Positions 9,001-15,717 of a stretch of DNA of 21,371 nt are shown piece after piece; positions within the stretch are counted from its first letter, which is position 1; each line of letters begins with the position of its first letter. Origin of the DNA: CALHKP01 sp963558075 (GTDB lineage: Bacteria; Bacillota; Clostridia; Peptostreptococcales; Anaerovoracaceae). The stretch covers positions 1-21,371 of the forward strand of contig CAUWFN010000036.1 in NCBI GenBank assembly GCA_963558075.1. The letters are read 5' to 3'. A program made the translations under genes and the position numbers. The notes beneath the pieces are model-generated. The model ran no database searches and was not told the origin of the DNA. It saw only the letters and a program-made list of their open reading frames with translations.

Positions 9001-9526
9001 TCTTGTTGATATGGGAATCAGAGCTGGTGCAGAAGCAATGGAAGGTGTTAAGGGTCTGATGATCTTTGGTGAAGATCCTAAGGGCGCTGACCTAAGCGGT
9101 CTTGAATTCCTAATGGTTTCAGACGTATACATGACAGAAACAGCAGAAAAGGCTGATGTAATCATCCCTGGAACTGGTTCTGCAAATACTAACGGAACTT
9201 ACACTAATACAGAAAGAAGATTAATGCCTGTAGAAAAAGCTATTACAGAAGATGTAGAGCTTACAAACTGGGAAATCGCTGCAGAGCTTGCTAACGTATT
9301 CGAAGAAGAATTCGGATACGAAGAAGAAGCTGACATTTCACTAGAAATGGAAGATGTTCTTCCTCTTTACAAGTACGCTGAAATCGGTGAAATCCTTGGC
9401 GGCGTTCTAACACCTGCAGAAGTTAAACTTGTACCTGCAAAGGATGCTAAGTTTGTAGATGTTCTTCCATGGACAGATGCTCTTATGGATGTAACAACTT
9501 CAAGACTTCCAAAACCAAAAAAATAG
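6026..9526 (+). CDS. Chimeric iron-sulfur flavoprotein: NuoG-type N-terminus + GltD/NfnB-like module + ferredoxin + vestigial formate-dehydrogenase-like domain
   Basis: A 1,166-residue soluble fusion. Domains in order: plant-type [2Fe-2S] (C36, C47, C50, C64); the start of a NuoG His-Cys site (H96, C100) running directly into a GltD module with its cysteines (C108, C114, C147, C151, C155), FAD motif GGGPMG (200-205), NAD(P)H motif GGGNTAMD (330-337) and AGGDCG (470-475); a 2x[4Fe-4S] ferredoxin (C616-C626, C659-C669); then a molybdopterin-oxidoreductase-like part with [4Fe-4S] C695/C698/C702/C730. In that last part the Sec/Cys of formate dehydrogenase is replaced by R818 (next to H819), and the C-terminal cofactor-binding domain is absent, as in NuoG. 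Such genes are often labelled FdhA or GltD; formate oxidation is unlikely here. The ATG at 6026 follows AAGGAGG at 6 nt. Probable role: linking NAD(P)H to the HydB/HydC/HydA electron chain. Confidence 0.85.
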   Translation: MNKFRLNINGKEVTGVSGQTILEVARENDIFIPTLCYDERTKIYGSCGLCVCEVEGNPKLCKACATTIAPGMVVQTNTERVIESRKTNLELLISNHNGDCKAPCSLACPAGTDCQGYVGLIANGEFEKANELIKDKIPLPASIGRVCPHPCEDKCRRGLVDEPISIQFLKRFAADYDLMEEYNFVPEIADSTGKSVAIIGGGPMGLTAAYFLRQKGHDVTIFDAMPKLGGMLRYGIPEYRLPKEVLDAEIDIIASMGVEMVPNTKIGEDLSFETIREDYDAVVLGIGAWVSTGVGCPGEDAEGVIGGIDFLRKVVRNEYIDFGKKVAIVGGGNTAMDACRTAVRLGAEEVYNIYRRTKDEMPADRLEIEEGEEEGVIFKNLTNPLEFVKDENGHVKQVVLQVMELGEPDASGRRKPVPVEGKTEVLDVDTVILAIGQKVDASAFDVDKTKKGAIAYDKATYMTSIPGVFAGGDCGNDKISIAIESIADANKLVEIVDAYLAGEAVSYEKPFFVERNDITEKTFEDRERLCREKADQLSAIERKDNFSEVVYDGLLEDQAVAEASRCLECGCHDFYECKLVELANEYDVEPARFDGEKNLVEFEDAHPFIIRDPNKCILCGLCVRVCDEVMGVGALGLVNRGFDTVVKPAFGHSLAEAGCESCGQCVSVCPVGALQERLTIQKEVPLDTDITETTCANCAVGCSFELESYGDMLIKTNPDKEGYVNKGLCCAKGKWGFDAALLEGKIVDPMIKDGDDFRLADYHEALVMAAKKMEAVKVRHGIDSIAVAISDRYTNEEAYAIRKFARVLGAKTFCFNNRHNALVDVLGLDASPNTIDELLSTEVILVPAFIKGKAAVIWNKIKQAAEAGAKVIVINTPEADSKFEFASKLVTVENDTEFLKEIAKALIEDGKTSNAPGFEEFKASVEGVTVTDDAREIAAMYANAKKAMIVFEQNVVSVEAAEILADIAVVSGHIGSPRDGILEVKSKNNSQGLVDMGIRAGAEAMEGVKGLMIFGEDPKGADLSGLEFLMVSDVYMTETAEKADVIIPGTGSANTNGTYTNTERRLMPVEKAITEDVELTNWEIAAELANVFEEEFGYEEEADISLEMEDVLPLYKYAEIGEILGGVLTPAEVKLVPAKDAKFVDVLPWTDALMDVTTSRLPKPKK

Positions 9527-9554
9527 TATCAAGATAAATTAATATGATATATTT

Positions 9555-9587
9555 CAGAGGCGGACCTTTGTCTGCCTCTGTTTTTTT
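9555..9587 (+). terminator. Strong intrinsic terminator ending the first redox operon
   Basis: An 11-bp stem CAGAGGCGGAC (9555-9565) / GTCTGCCTCTG (9570-9580), with one G-U pair and a CTTT loop, followed by seven T (9581-9587). It lies 28 nt after the 1,166-residue gene, so the downstream hydrogenase genes are probably transcribed separately. Confidence 0.92.
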
Positions 9588-9640
9588 CCCTATTAAGAGC
9601 AAAAACTTTGATAAGCTAATCATATGAGTGGTTGTTAGAA

Positions 9641-9669
9641 TTGTGCAGGGGCAGAAATTTTGATATAAT
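9641..9669 (+). promoter_or_regulatory. Extended -10 promoter of the GltD-chimera/hydA unit
   Basis: TTGTGC (9641-9646), a 17-bp spacer ending in TGA, and TATAAT (9664-9669): an extended -10 (TGnTATAAT) promoter. Transcription would start near 9676, about 40 nt before the ATG at 9717. I see no clear Rex-type inverted repeat around it. Confidence 0.75.
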
Positions 9670-9716
9670 TAGATAAACCCGTGGAAAAAAGATGTAAAAG
9701 GATGGAGGTTAACTAA

Positions 9717-11570
9717 ATGGAAAGACTTTACATGAAGTCGAAGGACAGTGCCCAGATAGCTGTTGAAGGGCTTTATAGGGACCTTGAAAGAAGAATTCAG
9801 ACAAGCCCATCAGGTCAGTGTCCTGTAGATATGGCAGCTGCATTCCTCAAGCTTTGTCATGCACAGAGCTGCGGAAAATGCGTGCCTTGCCGTGTTGGTC
9901 TTGGACAGCTTCAGATGATGCTGGATGATATTCTAGCTCTGGACAGCGAAATTGATTTGTCTATACTGGATGAAATAAAGAGACTTGCAACTGGAATAAT
10001 GCTAGCATCTGACTGTGCTATAGGTTCAGAGGCTGCGGCAATGATTCTAAGAGGACTTGATGGATTCAGAGAGGATTACGAGTCCCATATTATAAACCAT
10101 CGATGCGATGACAACGTTCTTCACAAGAAGAGCTCTGTTCCATGTGTTGGAATGTGTCCTGCCGGTGTGGATGTGCCAGGATATATCGCTCTTGTACATG
10201 CAGGCAGATATGATGATGCAATCAAACTTATCAGAAAGGATAACCCGCTACCTGCTGTCTGCGGACTTATCTGTGAGCATCCTTGCGAGCTTAAGTGTAG
10301 ACGTACTATCATAGACGCTCCGCTTAATATCAGGGGTATCAAGCGCTTTGCTGTAGATAACTGCTCGGAGAACGTTCCTGTACCGGAGAAAATGGATGAC
10401 ACAGGCAAGAGAATTGCAGTAATCGGAGGAGGTCCTTCTGGACTTTCGGCGGCATACTACCTATCTATAATGGGTCACAAGGTTACGATTTTCGAAAAGC
10501 GTGCTCATCTTGGCGGTATGCTAATATACGGAATTCCAAGCTACAGACTTCCTAGAGAAAAACTGCAGTGGGATATAGATGCTATTCTTTCAACAGGAAT
10601 AGAGGTCAAAACAGAATATGATGTTAAGACAGAAGAGCATATTCAGGAAATAAAAGAAAATTACGATGCAATGTATATTTCTATCGGTTCTCATAACCAC
10701 AAGAATATTGGAATACCAGGAGAGTATGCAAAAGGCGTTATACCTGCAGTAGAAATGCTAAGAGGAATTGGAGACGATGCTCTACCTGATTTCAGAGGTA
10801 AATCTGTAGCTGTAATCGGCGGAGGAAATGTTGCGATGGACGTTGCAAGAACAGCTAAGAGACTTGGTGCAAGTGAAGTATCTATCGTATACAGAAGAAG
10901 ACGAGAAGACATGACTGCGCTTTCAGAGGAAATTGAAGGTGCAATAGCAGAAGGCTGCCAGCTGTTTCAGCTAAAGGCTCCGTCAGAAATCATAGTTGAT
11001 AAGGGAGGCCACGTAAAAGGCCTTTATGTTCAGCCACAGATTGCAGGCGAGGCAGATGCATCAGGAAGACCAAGACCTGTTGATGCAGATGTGCCTAGAG
11101 AAAAGATTCTATGCAACACTATTATTTCAGCAATCGGACAGGCTACAGACCTTGGATTTTTCGAGTCCTACGGAATTCCAGTATTCCGCGGAAACATCAA
11201 AGCCAAGAAGTCCAATGTTGTTGATAAAGTCAGAGGAATATATGCAGGAGGAGACTGCGTAACAGGACCTTCGACAGTAATAAACGCTGTTGCAGCGGGC
11301 AAAGTAGCTGCAGCGAATATAGATAGCTACCTCGGATATAGCCACGAAATCACATGTGATGTGAGAATTCCAGATCCGATTGTAGAGGATAAGAAGCGCA
11401 GAGGAAGAATAGAGCTGAAAGAAAGATACGCAGCAGAAAGAGGCGGAGACTTCAAAGAAATCGAACTTCCAATGACAAAAGAGGAGATGCTTGCGGAAAG
11501 CTCAAGATGTCTGAGATGTGACGCATGCGGATTCGGTGCATTTAGAGGGGGTAGAGTAGAAAAATGGTAA
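9717..11570 (+). CDS. Chimeric flavoprotein: NuoF C-terminal [4Fe-4S] domain fused to a GltD/NfnB-like NAD(P)H oxidoreductase module
   Basis: A 617-residue protein. Residues about 30-130 match only the C-terminal [4Fe-4S] part of NuoF/HydB: C52, C55, C58 in SCGKCVPCRVG, the fourth ligand C100, and the trailing FREDYESHI. The FMN/NADH core of NuoF is absent. From about 140 a complete GltD module follows: N-terminal cysteines C143, C147, C182, C186, C190, C194; FAD motif GGGPSG (237-242); NAD(P)H motif GGGNVAMD (368-375) followed by YRRRREDM; AGGDCV near 512; and a C-terminal SRCLRCDAC. GltD modules pass electrons from NADPH through FAD and [4Fe-4S] clusters; the relative NfnB bifurcates. The ATG at 9717 has GGAGG (9704-9708) at 8 nt. 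It is coupled by a 7-nt overlap to hydA, so it is probably the hydrogenase's direct electron partner. Which of NADH or NADPH it uses cannot be read safely. Confidence 0.85.
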   Translation: MERLYMKSKDSAQIAVEGLYRDLERRIQTSPSGQCPVDMAAAFLKLCHAQSCGKCVPCRVGLGQLQMMLDDILALDSEIDLSILDEIKRLATGIMLASDCAIGSEAAAMILRGLDGFREDYESHIINHRCDDNVLHKKSSVPCVGMCPAGVDVPGYIALVHAGRYDDAIKLIRKDNPLPAVCGLICEHPCELKCRRTIIDAPLNIRGIKRFAVDNCSENVPVPEKMDDTGKRIAVIGGGPSGLSAAYYLSIMGHKVTIFEKRAHLGGMLIYGIPSYRLPREKLQWDIDAILSTGIEVKTEYDVKTEEHIQEIKENYDAMYISIGSHNHKNIGIPGEYAKGVIPAVEMLRGIGDDALPDFRGKSVAVIGGGNVAMDVARTAKRLGASEVSIVYRRRREDMTALSEEIEGAIAEGCQLFQLKAPSEIIVDKGGHVKGLYVQPQIAGEADASGRPRPVDADVPREKILCNTIISAIGQATDLGFFESYGIPVFRGNIKAKKSNVVDKVRGIYAGGDCVTGPSTVINAVAAGKVAAANIDSYLGYSHEITCDVRIPDPIVEDKKRRGRIELKERYAAERGGDFKEIELPMTKEEMLAESSRCLRCDACGFGAFRGGRVEKW

Positions 11571-13297
11571 CACTGAAAATAGATGGACAGAAAGTATGTG
11601 TGCCAGATGGCACTACCATCCTGAATGCAGCAGAAGAAGTTGGAATCAACATTCCTCATCTTTGCTATCTAAAAGATATAAACGAAATCGGCGCATGCAG
11701 GGTTTGCCTTGTAGAAAAGGTTGGAATGGATAAGCTTATAACTTCTTGTAACACAGTTGTAGAGGAGGGCATGGAAATTCTTACAAACAGCCCTAAGGTT
11801 AGAACAGTAAGAAGGGTAAACCTTGAGCTGATACTCTCAGATCATGACTGCAAATGTGTTCAGTGCGTAAGAAGTGGAAACTGCACCCTTCAGACTATCG
11901 CAAACGATATGGGCATTATAGATATGCCTTATAGAAATACAGCAGAAATAAACAGATGGGACTACAATTACCCGCTTATTAGAGAAGCATCAAAGTGTGT
12001 AAAATGCATGAGATGTGTTCAGATTTGCGACAAAATCCAGAACTTAAATGTTTGGGATTTATGCGGATCAGGATACAGAACAGCAGTAGGTGTATCAAGA
12101 AACATGTCTTTAAACGATGCAAACTGTTCTTTATGCGGCCAGTGTATAACTCACTGCCCTGTAGGAGCGCTTAGAGCAAGAGACGACAGAAAGAGCTTCA
12201 GAGATACCCTTGCAAGACCTGACAGAATAACAATGGTTCAGATTGCTCCAGCTGTAAGAACTGCATGGGGCGAGGGCATTGGCCTTTCCCGAACAGAAGC
12301 AACTATGGGAAAACTAATCACAGCTCTCAGAAGAATTGGTGCAGATTATGTCTTTGATACTACCTACTCAGCAGATATGACAATCATGGAAGAGGGCTCT
12401 GAGTTTGTTGAAAGACTAAAACATAGAGACGAGTACAAATGGCCTATGTTCACATCATGCTGTCCAGGCTGGATTAGATTCGTAAAAACTCAGTATCCTG
12501 AGCTAGTTCCAAATCTTTCAACAGCAAAATCACCTCAGCAAATGTTCGGTGCTCTTTCCAAAACATTCATGGCTCAGAAGCTAGGTGTAGATCCTGATCA
12601 GATTTTCTCAGTTTCAATCATGCCATGCGTTGCCAAAAAATACGAAAGTGCCGTAGAGCAAGTAAATGATGCAGGCCATGGACGAGATGTCGATCTTGTA
12701 CTTACAACAAGAGAGCTTGATAGAATGATTCGTGCTGATAACTTGAATGCAAGCGACCTCGAAGAAGGTGAGTTTGACTCAATCTTTGGTGAAGGAACAG
12801 GAGCCGGTGTTATATTCGGTGCAACAGGCGGAGTTATGGAAGCTGCCCTTAGAAGCGCATATTATCTTGTGACAGGTGAAAACCCAGAGCCTGATGGATT
12901 TAAATCAGTAAGAGGTATGGACGGATGGAAAGAAGCCACATTTGGCATCAAAGGTCTTCCTATCAGAGTTGCAGTCGTAAGCGGCCTTGGAAATACGAGA
13001 AAGCTTATAGAAGCAATTAAATCCGGTGAAGTGAGCTACGATTTTGTAGAGGTAATGGCATGTCCAGGCGGATGCGTCGGAGGAGGCGGCCAGCCGATAA
13101 AAGATGGATACGAGTATGCAGAGGTAAGAAGCGAAATTCTTTATGGCCTTGATAAATTCTCAGATGTGAGATTTTCACACGAGAACAAAGCCGTTCAGCT
13201 GACATATGAAGAATTCCTAGAAGAGCCAAATTCTCATAGAGCTCATGAGCTTCTTCACACAAATATTGAAGACTGGAATCTTGACCTTCACCTGTAA
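11564..13297 (+). CDS. hydA: [FeFe]-hydrogenase catalytic subunit, CpI-like (M3) architecture
   Basis: Catalyses reversible H2 production at the H-cluster. 577 residues: [2Fe-2S] (C34, C45, C48, C62); His-Cys [4Fe-4S] (H94, C98, C101, C107); 2x[4Fe-4S] (C145-C155 and C188-C198); then the H-cluster motifs TSCCPGW (298-304), MPCVAKK (353-359) and ACPGGCVGGGGQP (499-511). The four H-cluster ligands C300, C355, C500 and C504, and the proton-relay Cys C299, fall within one residue of the Clostridium pasteurianum CpI positions as I recall them. FGATGGVMEAALR is also intact. It lacks the C-terminal extension of the longer Thermotoga-type HydA. The ATG at 11564 lies inside the end of the previous gene, with AGAGGGGG (11544-11551) upstream. 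No maturase gene (hydE, hydF, hydG) is in the window. The context points to a multi-subunit NAD(P)-linked enzyme rather than a simple ferredoxin hydrogenase. Confidence 0.96.
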   Translation: MVTLKIDGQKVCVPDGTTILNAAEEVGINIPHLCYLKDINEIGACRVCLVEKVGMDKLITSCNTVVEEGMEILTNSPKVRTVRRVNLELILSDHDCKCVQCVRSGNCTLQTIANDMGIIDMPYRNTAEINRWDYNYPLIREASKCVKCMRCVQICDKIQNLNVWDLCGSGYRTAVGVSRNMSLNDANCSLCGQCITHCPVGALRARDDRKSFRDTLARPDRITMVQIAPAVRTAWGEGIGLSRTEATMGKLITALRRIGADYVFDTTYSADMTIMEEGSEFVERLKHRDEYKWPMFTSCCPGWIRFVKTQYPELVPNLSTAKSPQQMFGALSKTFMAQKLGVDPDQIFSVSIMPCVAKKYESAVEQVNDAGHGRDVDLVLTTRELDRMIRADNLNASDLEEGEFDSIFGEGTGAGVIFGATGGVMEAALRSAYYLVTGENPEPDGFKSVRGMDGWKEATFGIKGLPIRVAVVSGLGNTRKLIEAIKSGEVSYDFVEVMACPGGCVGGGGQPIKDGYEYAEVRSEILYGLDKFSDVRFSHENKAVQLTYEEFLEEPNSHRAHELLHTNIEDWNLDLHL

Positions 13298-13351
13298 AAG
13301 TGAAATCAAAAATACTCTAATCTATAGTTGAAAAAATGAGTAAGTAAAATA

Positions 13352-13400
13352 AAAAGCGCTTAGTTAACGTAGGATAAACGTTAGCTTTGCGCTTTTTTTT
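13352..13400. terminator. Bidirectional intrinsic terminator between hydA and recN
   Basis: Long hairpin: outer stem AAAAGCGC (13352-13359) / GCGCTTTT (13389-13396), a small T-T internal loop, and inner stem AGTTAACGT (13362-13370) / ACGTTAGCT (13378-13386, one G-U pair) with a 7-nt loop. A T run follows on the + strand (13393-13400) and an A run (13351-13355) gives a T run on the - strand. It serves two convergent units, and the recN stop codon lies in its T tract. Confidence 0.88.
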
Positions 13401-15018
13401 AGCTCTGCCTTGATGCTTCTATAAGTTCTCTAGCATTTTGCCTTGTTGTTTCTGTAATTGTCTCGCCGCCGAGAAGTCGTGCAAGCTCATCTACTCTTTC
13501 ACTTTCATCTAGCGGTTCTATATGTGTGAATGTAGACTGTCCGTCAGAGTCTTTGAATATTTTGTAGCAGTAGTCGCCTGCTGCTGCAATCTGAGGCAGA
13601 TGAGTTATGCATATAATCTGGTGGTTTTCGGAAATAGAGTGAAGTTTTCTTGCAACCACGCTTGCAGTATATCCGCTGATTCCTGTGTCGATTTCATCAA
13701 AGATCATCGTAGGGATGCTGTCATATACGCATGTGACTTTTTTTATCGCGAGCATTATTCTGGAAATTTCTCCTCCAGATGCTGTCTTTGCAAGAGGTTT
13801 AAGTGGTTCCCCAATATTTCCAGACATCATAATTTCAATTATATCTATGCCATTTTCTTCTGGTTCTTTTTCCTTGAAATCAATCTCTAGCTTTGCATTG
13901 CTGAAGTTAAGATCGTGAAGCTCTTTTTCTATTGCCTCAGAAAGCTCAATAGCCGCAGCTTTTCTAAGCTGAGTAAGCTCGCTAGCTACCTCTGACAAAG
14001 CAATAGATGCTTCTTTTACTTCTTTTTCTAGCTTTTCTTTTTCATCATCAAAGTTTTCTATCTTTAGAAGCTCTTCGGAAATTTTGTCATAGTATGCGAG
14101 AATATCTTCGATTGTGGAGCCGTATTTTTTCTTTAGGTTGTCAATATGATCAAGCCTAAAAATAGCAGCATCGAGCTCTTCCGGTGAAAATGTCATATCG
14201 CTACATGTAGTCCTAAGGGAATCGGAGATATCTTCAAGCTTGTAATATATGTCAGTTATATCCTCAGAAATATCGCTAAAAACCTTAGAATACTCACTGA
14301 TGTTTTTGATAGCATTCATTGCATTTCCAATGCTTGTGACAGCTCCGCCTTCACCAGAGAGTGCCTCGTATGCATTTTCTGCACTTGAAAATATTTTCTC
14401 GCTGTTTTGGAGCAGAGTTATAGATTCAGCTAAAGCCTCATCTTCGCCAGGCTTAAGGTCTGCCGATTCGATTTCGCTCTTTTCGTAGCGATAGAAATCT
14501 AGCTGCTTTGCGTTTGATGATTCAAGAGCAAGAAGCTTTTTTAGCTCGGACTTTTTCTCTGTGTATAATTTGTAAATACCTGCATACTTTTCTTTTGCAG
14601 GACCTATAGAGCTGTGGTGATACTGATCCACGAGCTTTATGTGATTATCCGGATTCAGCAGAGACTGATTGTCATACTGTCCATGAATGTCTGCAAGTTT
14701 TCTGCATAGAGAAGAAAGCTCACCGAGAGTCACGATTTCTCCGTTTATTTTGCATATATTTTTGCCTGCTGCGGAAATTTCTCTAGTTATGATATATTCC
14801 TCGTCATCAAAATCACAGATAAGCTGAATTACGGCTTTTTTGCATCCGTGGCGAACAAAAGATGAGTCAGCACGGCTTCCAAGAGCAAGGCTTATAGCCT
14901 CGATCACGATAGATTTACCGCTTCCTGTCTCACCTGTTATTATGTTTAGTCCGTCTTCGAAATCAACCTCCGAATTTTCGATTATGGCAAAATTACTTAT
15001 CTTAATATGCCTTATCAT
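13399..15018 (-). CDS. recN: DNA repair ATPase RecN
   Basis: RecN is an SMC-like ATPase that acts early in double-strand break repair. The 539 residues match the usual 550 or so. Seen: the N-terminus MIRHIKISNFAIIENSEVDF with Walker A GETGSGKS (about 29-36), the conserved DIHGQYDNQSLLNP, a long charged coiled-coil region in the middle (about 150-350), then the ABC signature TASGGEISRIMLA, Walker B TMIFDEIDTGISG and the switch segment ICITHLPQIAA. The start codon at 15018 overlaps the end of argR by 17 nt and has only a weak ribosome binding site (AAGGA very close to the ATG), so translation probably depends on coupling to argR. The argR-recN pair is conserved in many Firmicutes. Confidence 0.95.
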   Translation of the reverse strand: MIRHIKISNFAIIENSEVDFEDGLNIITGETGSGKSIVIEAISLALGSRADSSFVRHGCKKAVIQLICDFDDEEYIITREISAAGKNICKINGEIVTLGELSSLCRKLADIHGQYDNQSLLNPDNHIKLVDQYHHSSIGPAKEKYAGIYKLYTEKKSELKKLLALESSNAKQLDFYRYEKSEIESADLKPGEDEALAESITLLQNSEKIFSSAENAYEALSGEGGAVTSIGNAMNAIKNISEYSKVFSDISEDITDIYYKLEDISDSLRTTCSDMTFSPEELDAAIFRLDHIDNLKKKYGSTIEDILAYYDKISEELLKIENFDDEKEKLEKEVKEASIALSEVASELTQLRKAAAIELSEAIEKELHDLNFSNAKLEIDFKEKEPEENGIDIIEIMMSGNIGEPLKPLAKTASGGEISRIMLAIKKVTCVYDSIPTMIFDEIDTGISGYTASVVARKLHSISENHQIICITHLPQIAAAGDYCYKIFKDSDGQSTFTHIEPLDESERVDELARLLGGETITETTRQNARELIEASRQS

Positions 15019-15481
15019 ATTCCTTAGCCCTCATTATTAACATATCGTTGAAGATAGCGAGAATTTCCTCTACGTTTTCTTCTTTATCCACTACAAGAAG
15101 AAGGGTGTTGTCTCCTGCAATTGAACCTACAATATGAGGTAGACCAATACAGTCTATAGCCTCGCCTGCAGCAGCACCGCATCCAGAGAGTGTTTTGATT
15201 ACAATTAGATTCTGAGCTGAAGCAAAGGACGTAATAGTTTCTCTAAAAATCTTGACAAATCTGTCGGAAATCGGTGCATCCTGATGTGTGCTTACAGCAT
15301 ATTTGTATTTTCCTGACGGCGTCAGAATTTTGATAAGCTGAAGCTCCTTGATGTCACGGGAAATTGTAGCTTGTGTAACCTCAAAGCCTTCTTCCCTAAG
15401 AAGCGCAGCGAGTCTATCCTGTGTTTCTATCTCGTTGTTTGCAATAAGTTCTAAAATCTTGTTCTGCCTTGAATAACGCAT
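15002..15481 (-). CDS. argR: Arginine repressor ArgR/AhrC
   Basis: Arginine-responsive hexameric repressor of arginine synthesis and catabolism genes. I take the ATG at 15481 (159 residues), because AAGGAG lies 6 nt upstream and the product begins MRYSRQNKILELI like its family; a GTG at 15499 would add six residues. Domains: N-terminal winged helix with VTQATISRDIKEL (about 40-52), and a C-terminal arginine-binding, oligomerising domain with CGAAAGEAIDCIGLPHIVGSIAGDN. The family's GDDT arginine-contact motif reads GDNT here, an Asp-to-Asn change at a position that usually helps hold arginine. Its own promoter carries ARG boxes, so autoregulation is likely. Cotranscribed with recN. Confidence 0.94.
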   Translation of the reverse strand: MRYSRQNKILELIANNEIETQDRLAALLREEGFEVTQATISRDIKELQLIKILTPSGKYKYAVSTHQDAPISDRFVKIFRETITSFASAQNLIVIKTLSGCGAAAGEAIDCIGLPHIVGSIAGDNTLLLVVDKEENVEEILAIFNDMLIMRAKEYDKAY

Positions 15482-15545
15482 AGGGTTCTCCTTATCCACT
15501 TAAATAGCATTTACTGTATTAGTTATTAAACCTTTAGTATACATA

Positions 15546-15578
15546 TGAATAATTATACCATATATGAATTTTTATTCA
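15546..15578. promoter_or_regulatory. Tandem ARG boxes (ArgR operators) over the argR promoter
   Basis: TGAATTTTTATTCA (15565-15578) is a symmetric match to the ARG box core TGAAT-4-ATTCA known from E. coli and Bacillus. A second copy, TGAATAATTATACC (15546-15559), keeps the left half but has a degenerate right half. Their centres are 19 bp apart, close to two helical turns. The first covers the -35 box and the second covers the -10 box of the argR promoter. Confidence 0.8.
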
Positions 15579-15579
15579 A
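15552..15579 (-). promoter_or_regulatory. argR-recN promoter
   Basis: On the - strand, TTGAAT (15579-15574), a 16-bp spacer ending in TGG, and TATAAT (15557-15552), an extended -10 promoter about 70 bp before the argR ATG. It coincides with the ARG boxes. Confidence 0.8.
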
Positions 15580-15650
15580 CATCTAAGGCAGTTTATAAAT
15601 AAAAGAAAATTTACACAATTACATGATTTATATATGCAGGTAGCGTTTTA

Positions 15651-15679
15651 TAGACAAACATTTGTTTGTGTGGTATAAT
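15651..15679 (+). promoter_or_regulatory. Promoter of the ruvCAB-queA-tgt-rlmD operon
   Basis: TAGACA (15651-15656), a 17-bp spacer ending in TGG, and TATAAT (15674-15679), an extended -10 promoter. Transcription near 15686 gives a leader of about 100 nt before the ruvC ATG. Within the 306-nt argR-ruvC interval, this promoter, the argR promoter with its ARG boxes and the leader hairpin are all I can identify. Confidence 0.7.
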
Positions 15680-15691
15680 TATATAATTATG

Positions 15692-15717
15692 AAGACTTGC
15701 AGGAAGTCTTTGTTTTT
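15692..15717 (+). promoter_or_regulatory. Hairpin plus T run in the ruvC leader, possible attenuator
   Basis: AAGACTT (15692-15698) pairs perfectly with AAGTCTT (15704-15710) around a GCAGG loop and is followed by TGTTTTT. The stem is only 7 bp and poor in GC, so it is a weak terminator at best. It begins a few bases after the expected transcription start. Confidence 0.35.

Noticed and set aside
8419..9165. A 248-codon open frame on the - strand
   Set aside because: It lies entirely within the 1,166-residue gene, is Ser/Ala/Thr rich as expected of an antisense frame, and has no recognisable domain. It is an effect of the codon bias of the sense gene.
9625..9660. Rex operator upstream of the hydA unit (TTGTTA at 9632)
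   Set aside because: The second half-site (TAACAA) is missing, so the inverted repeat required for Rex is not there.
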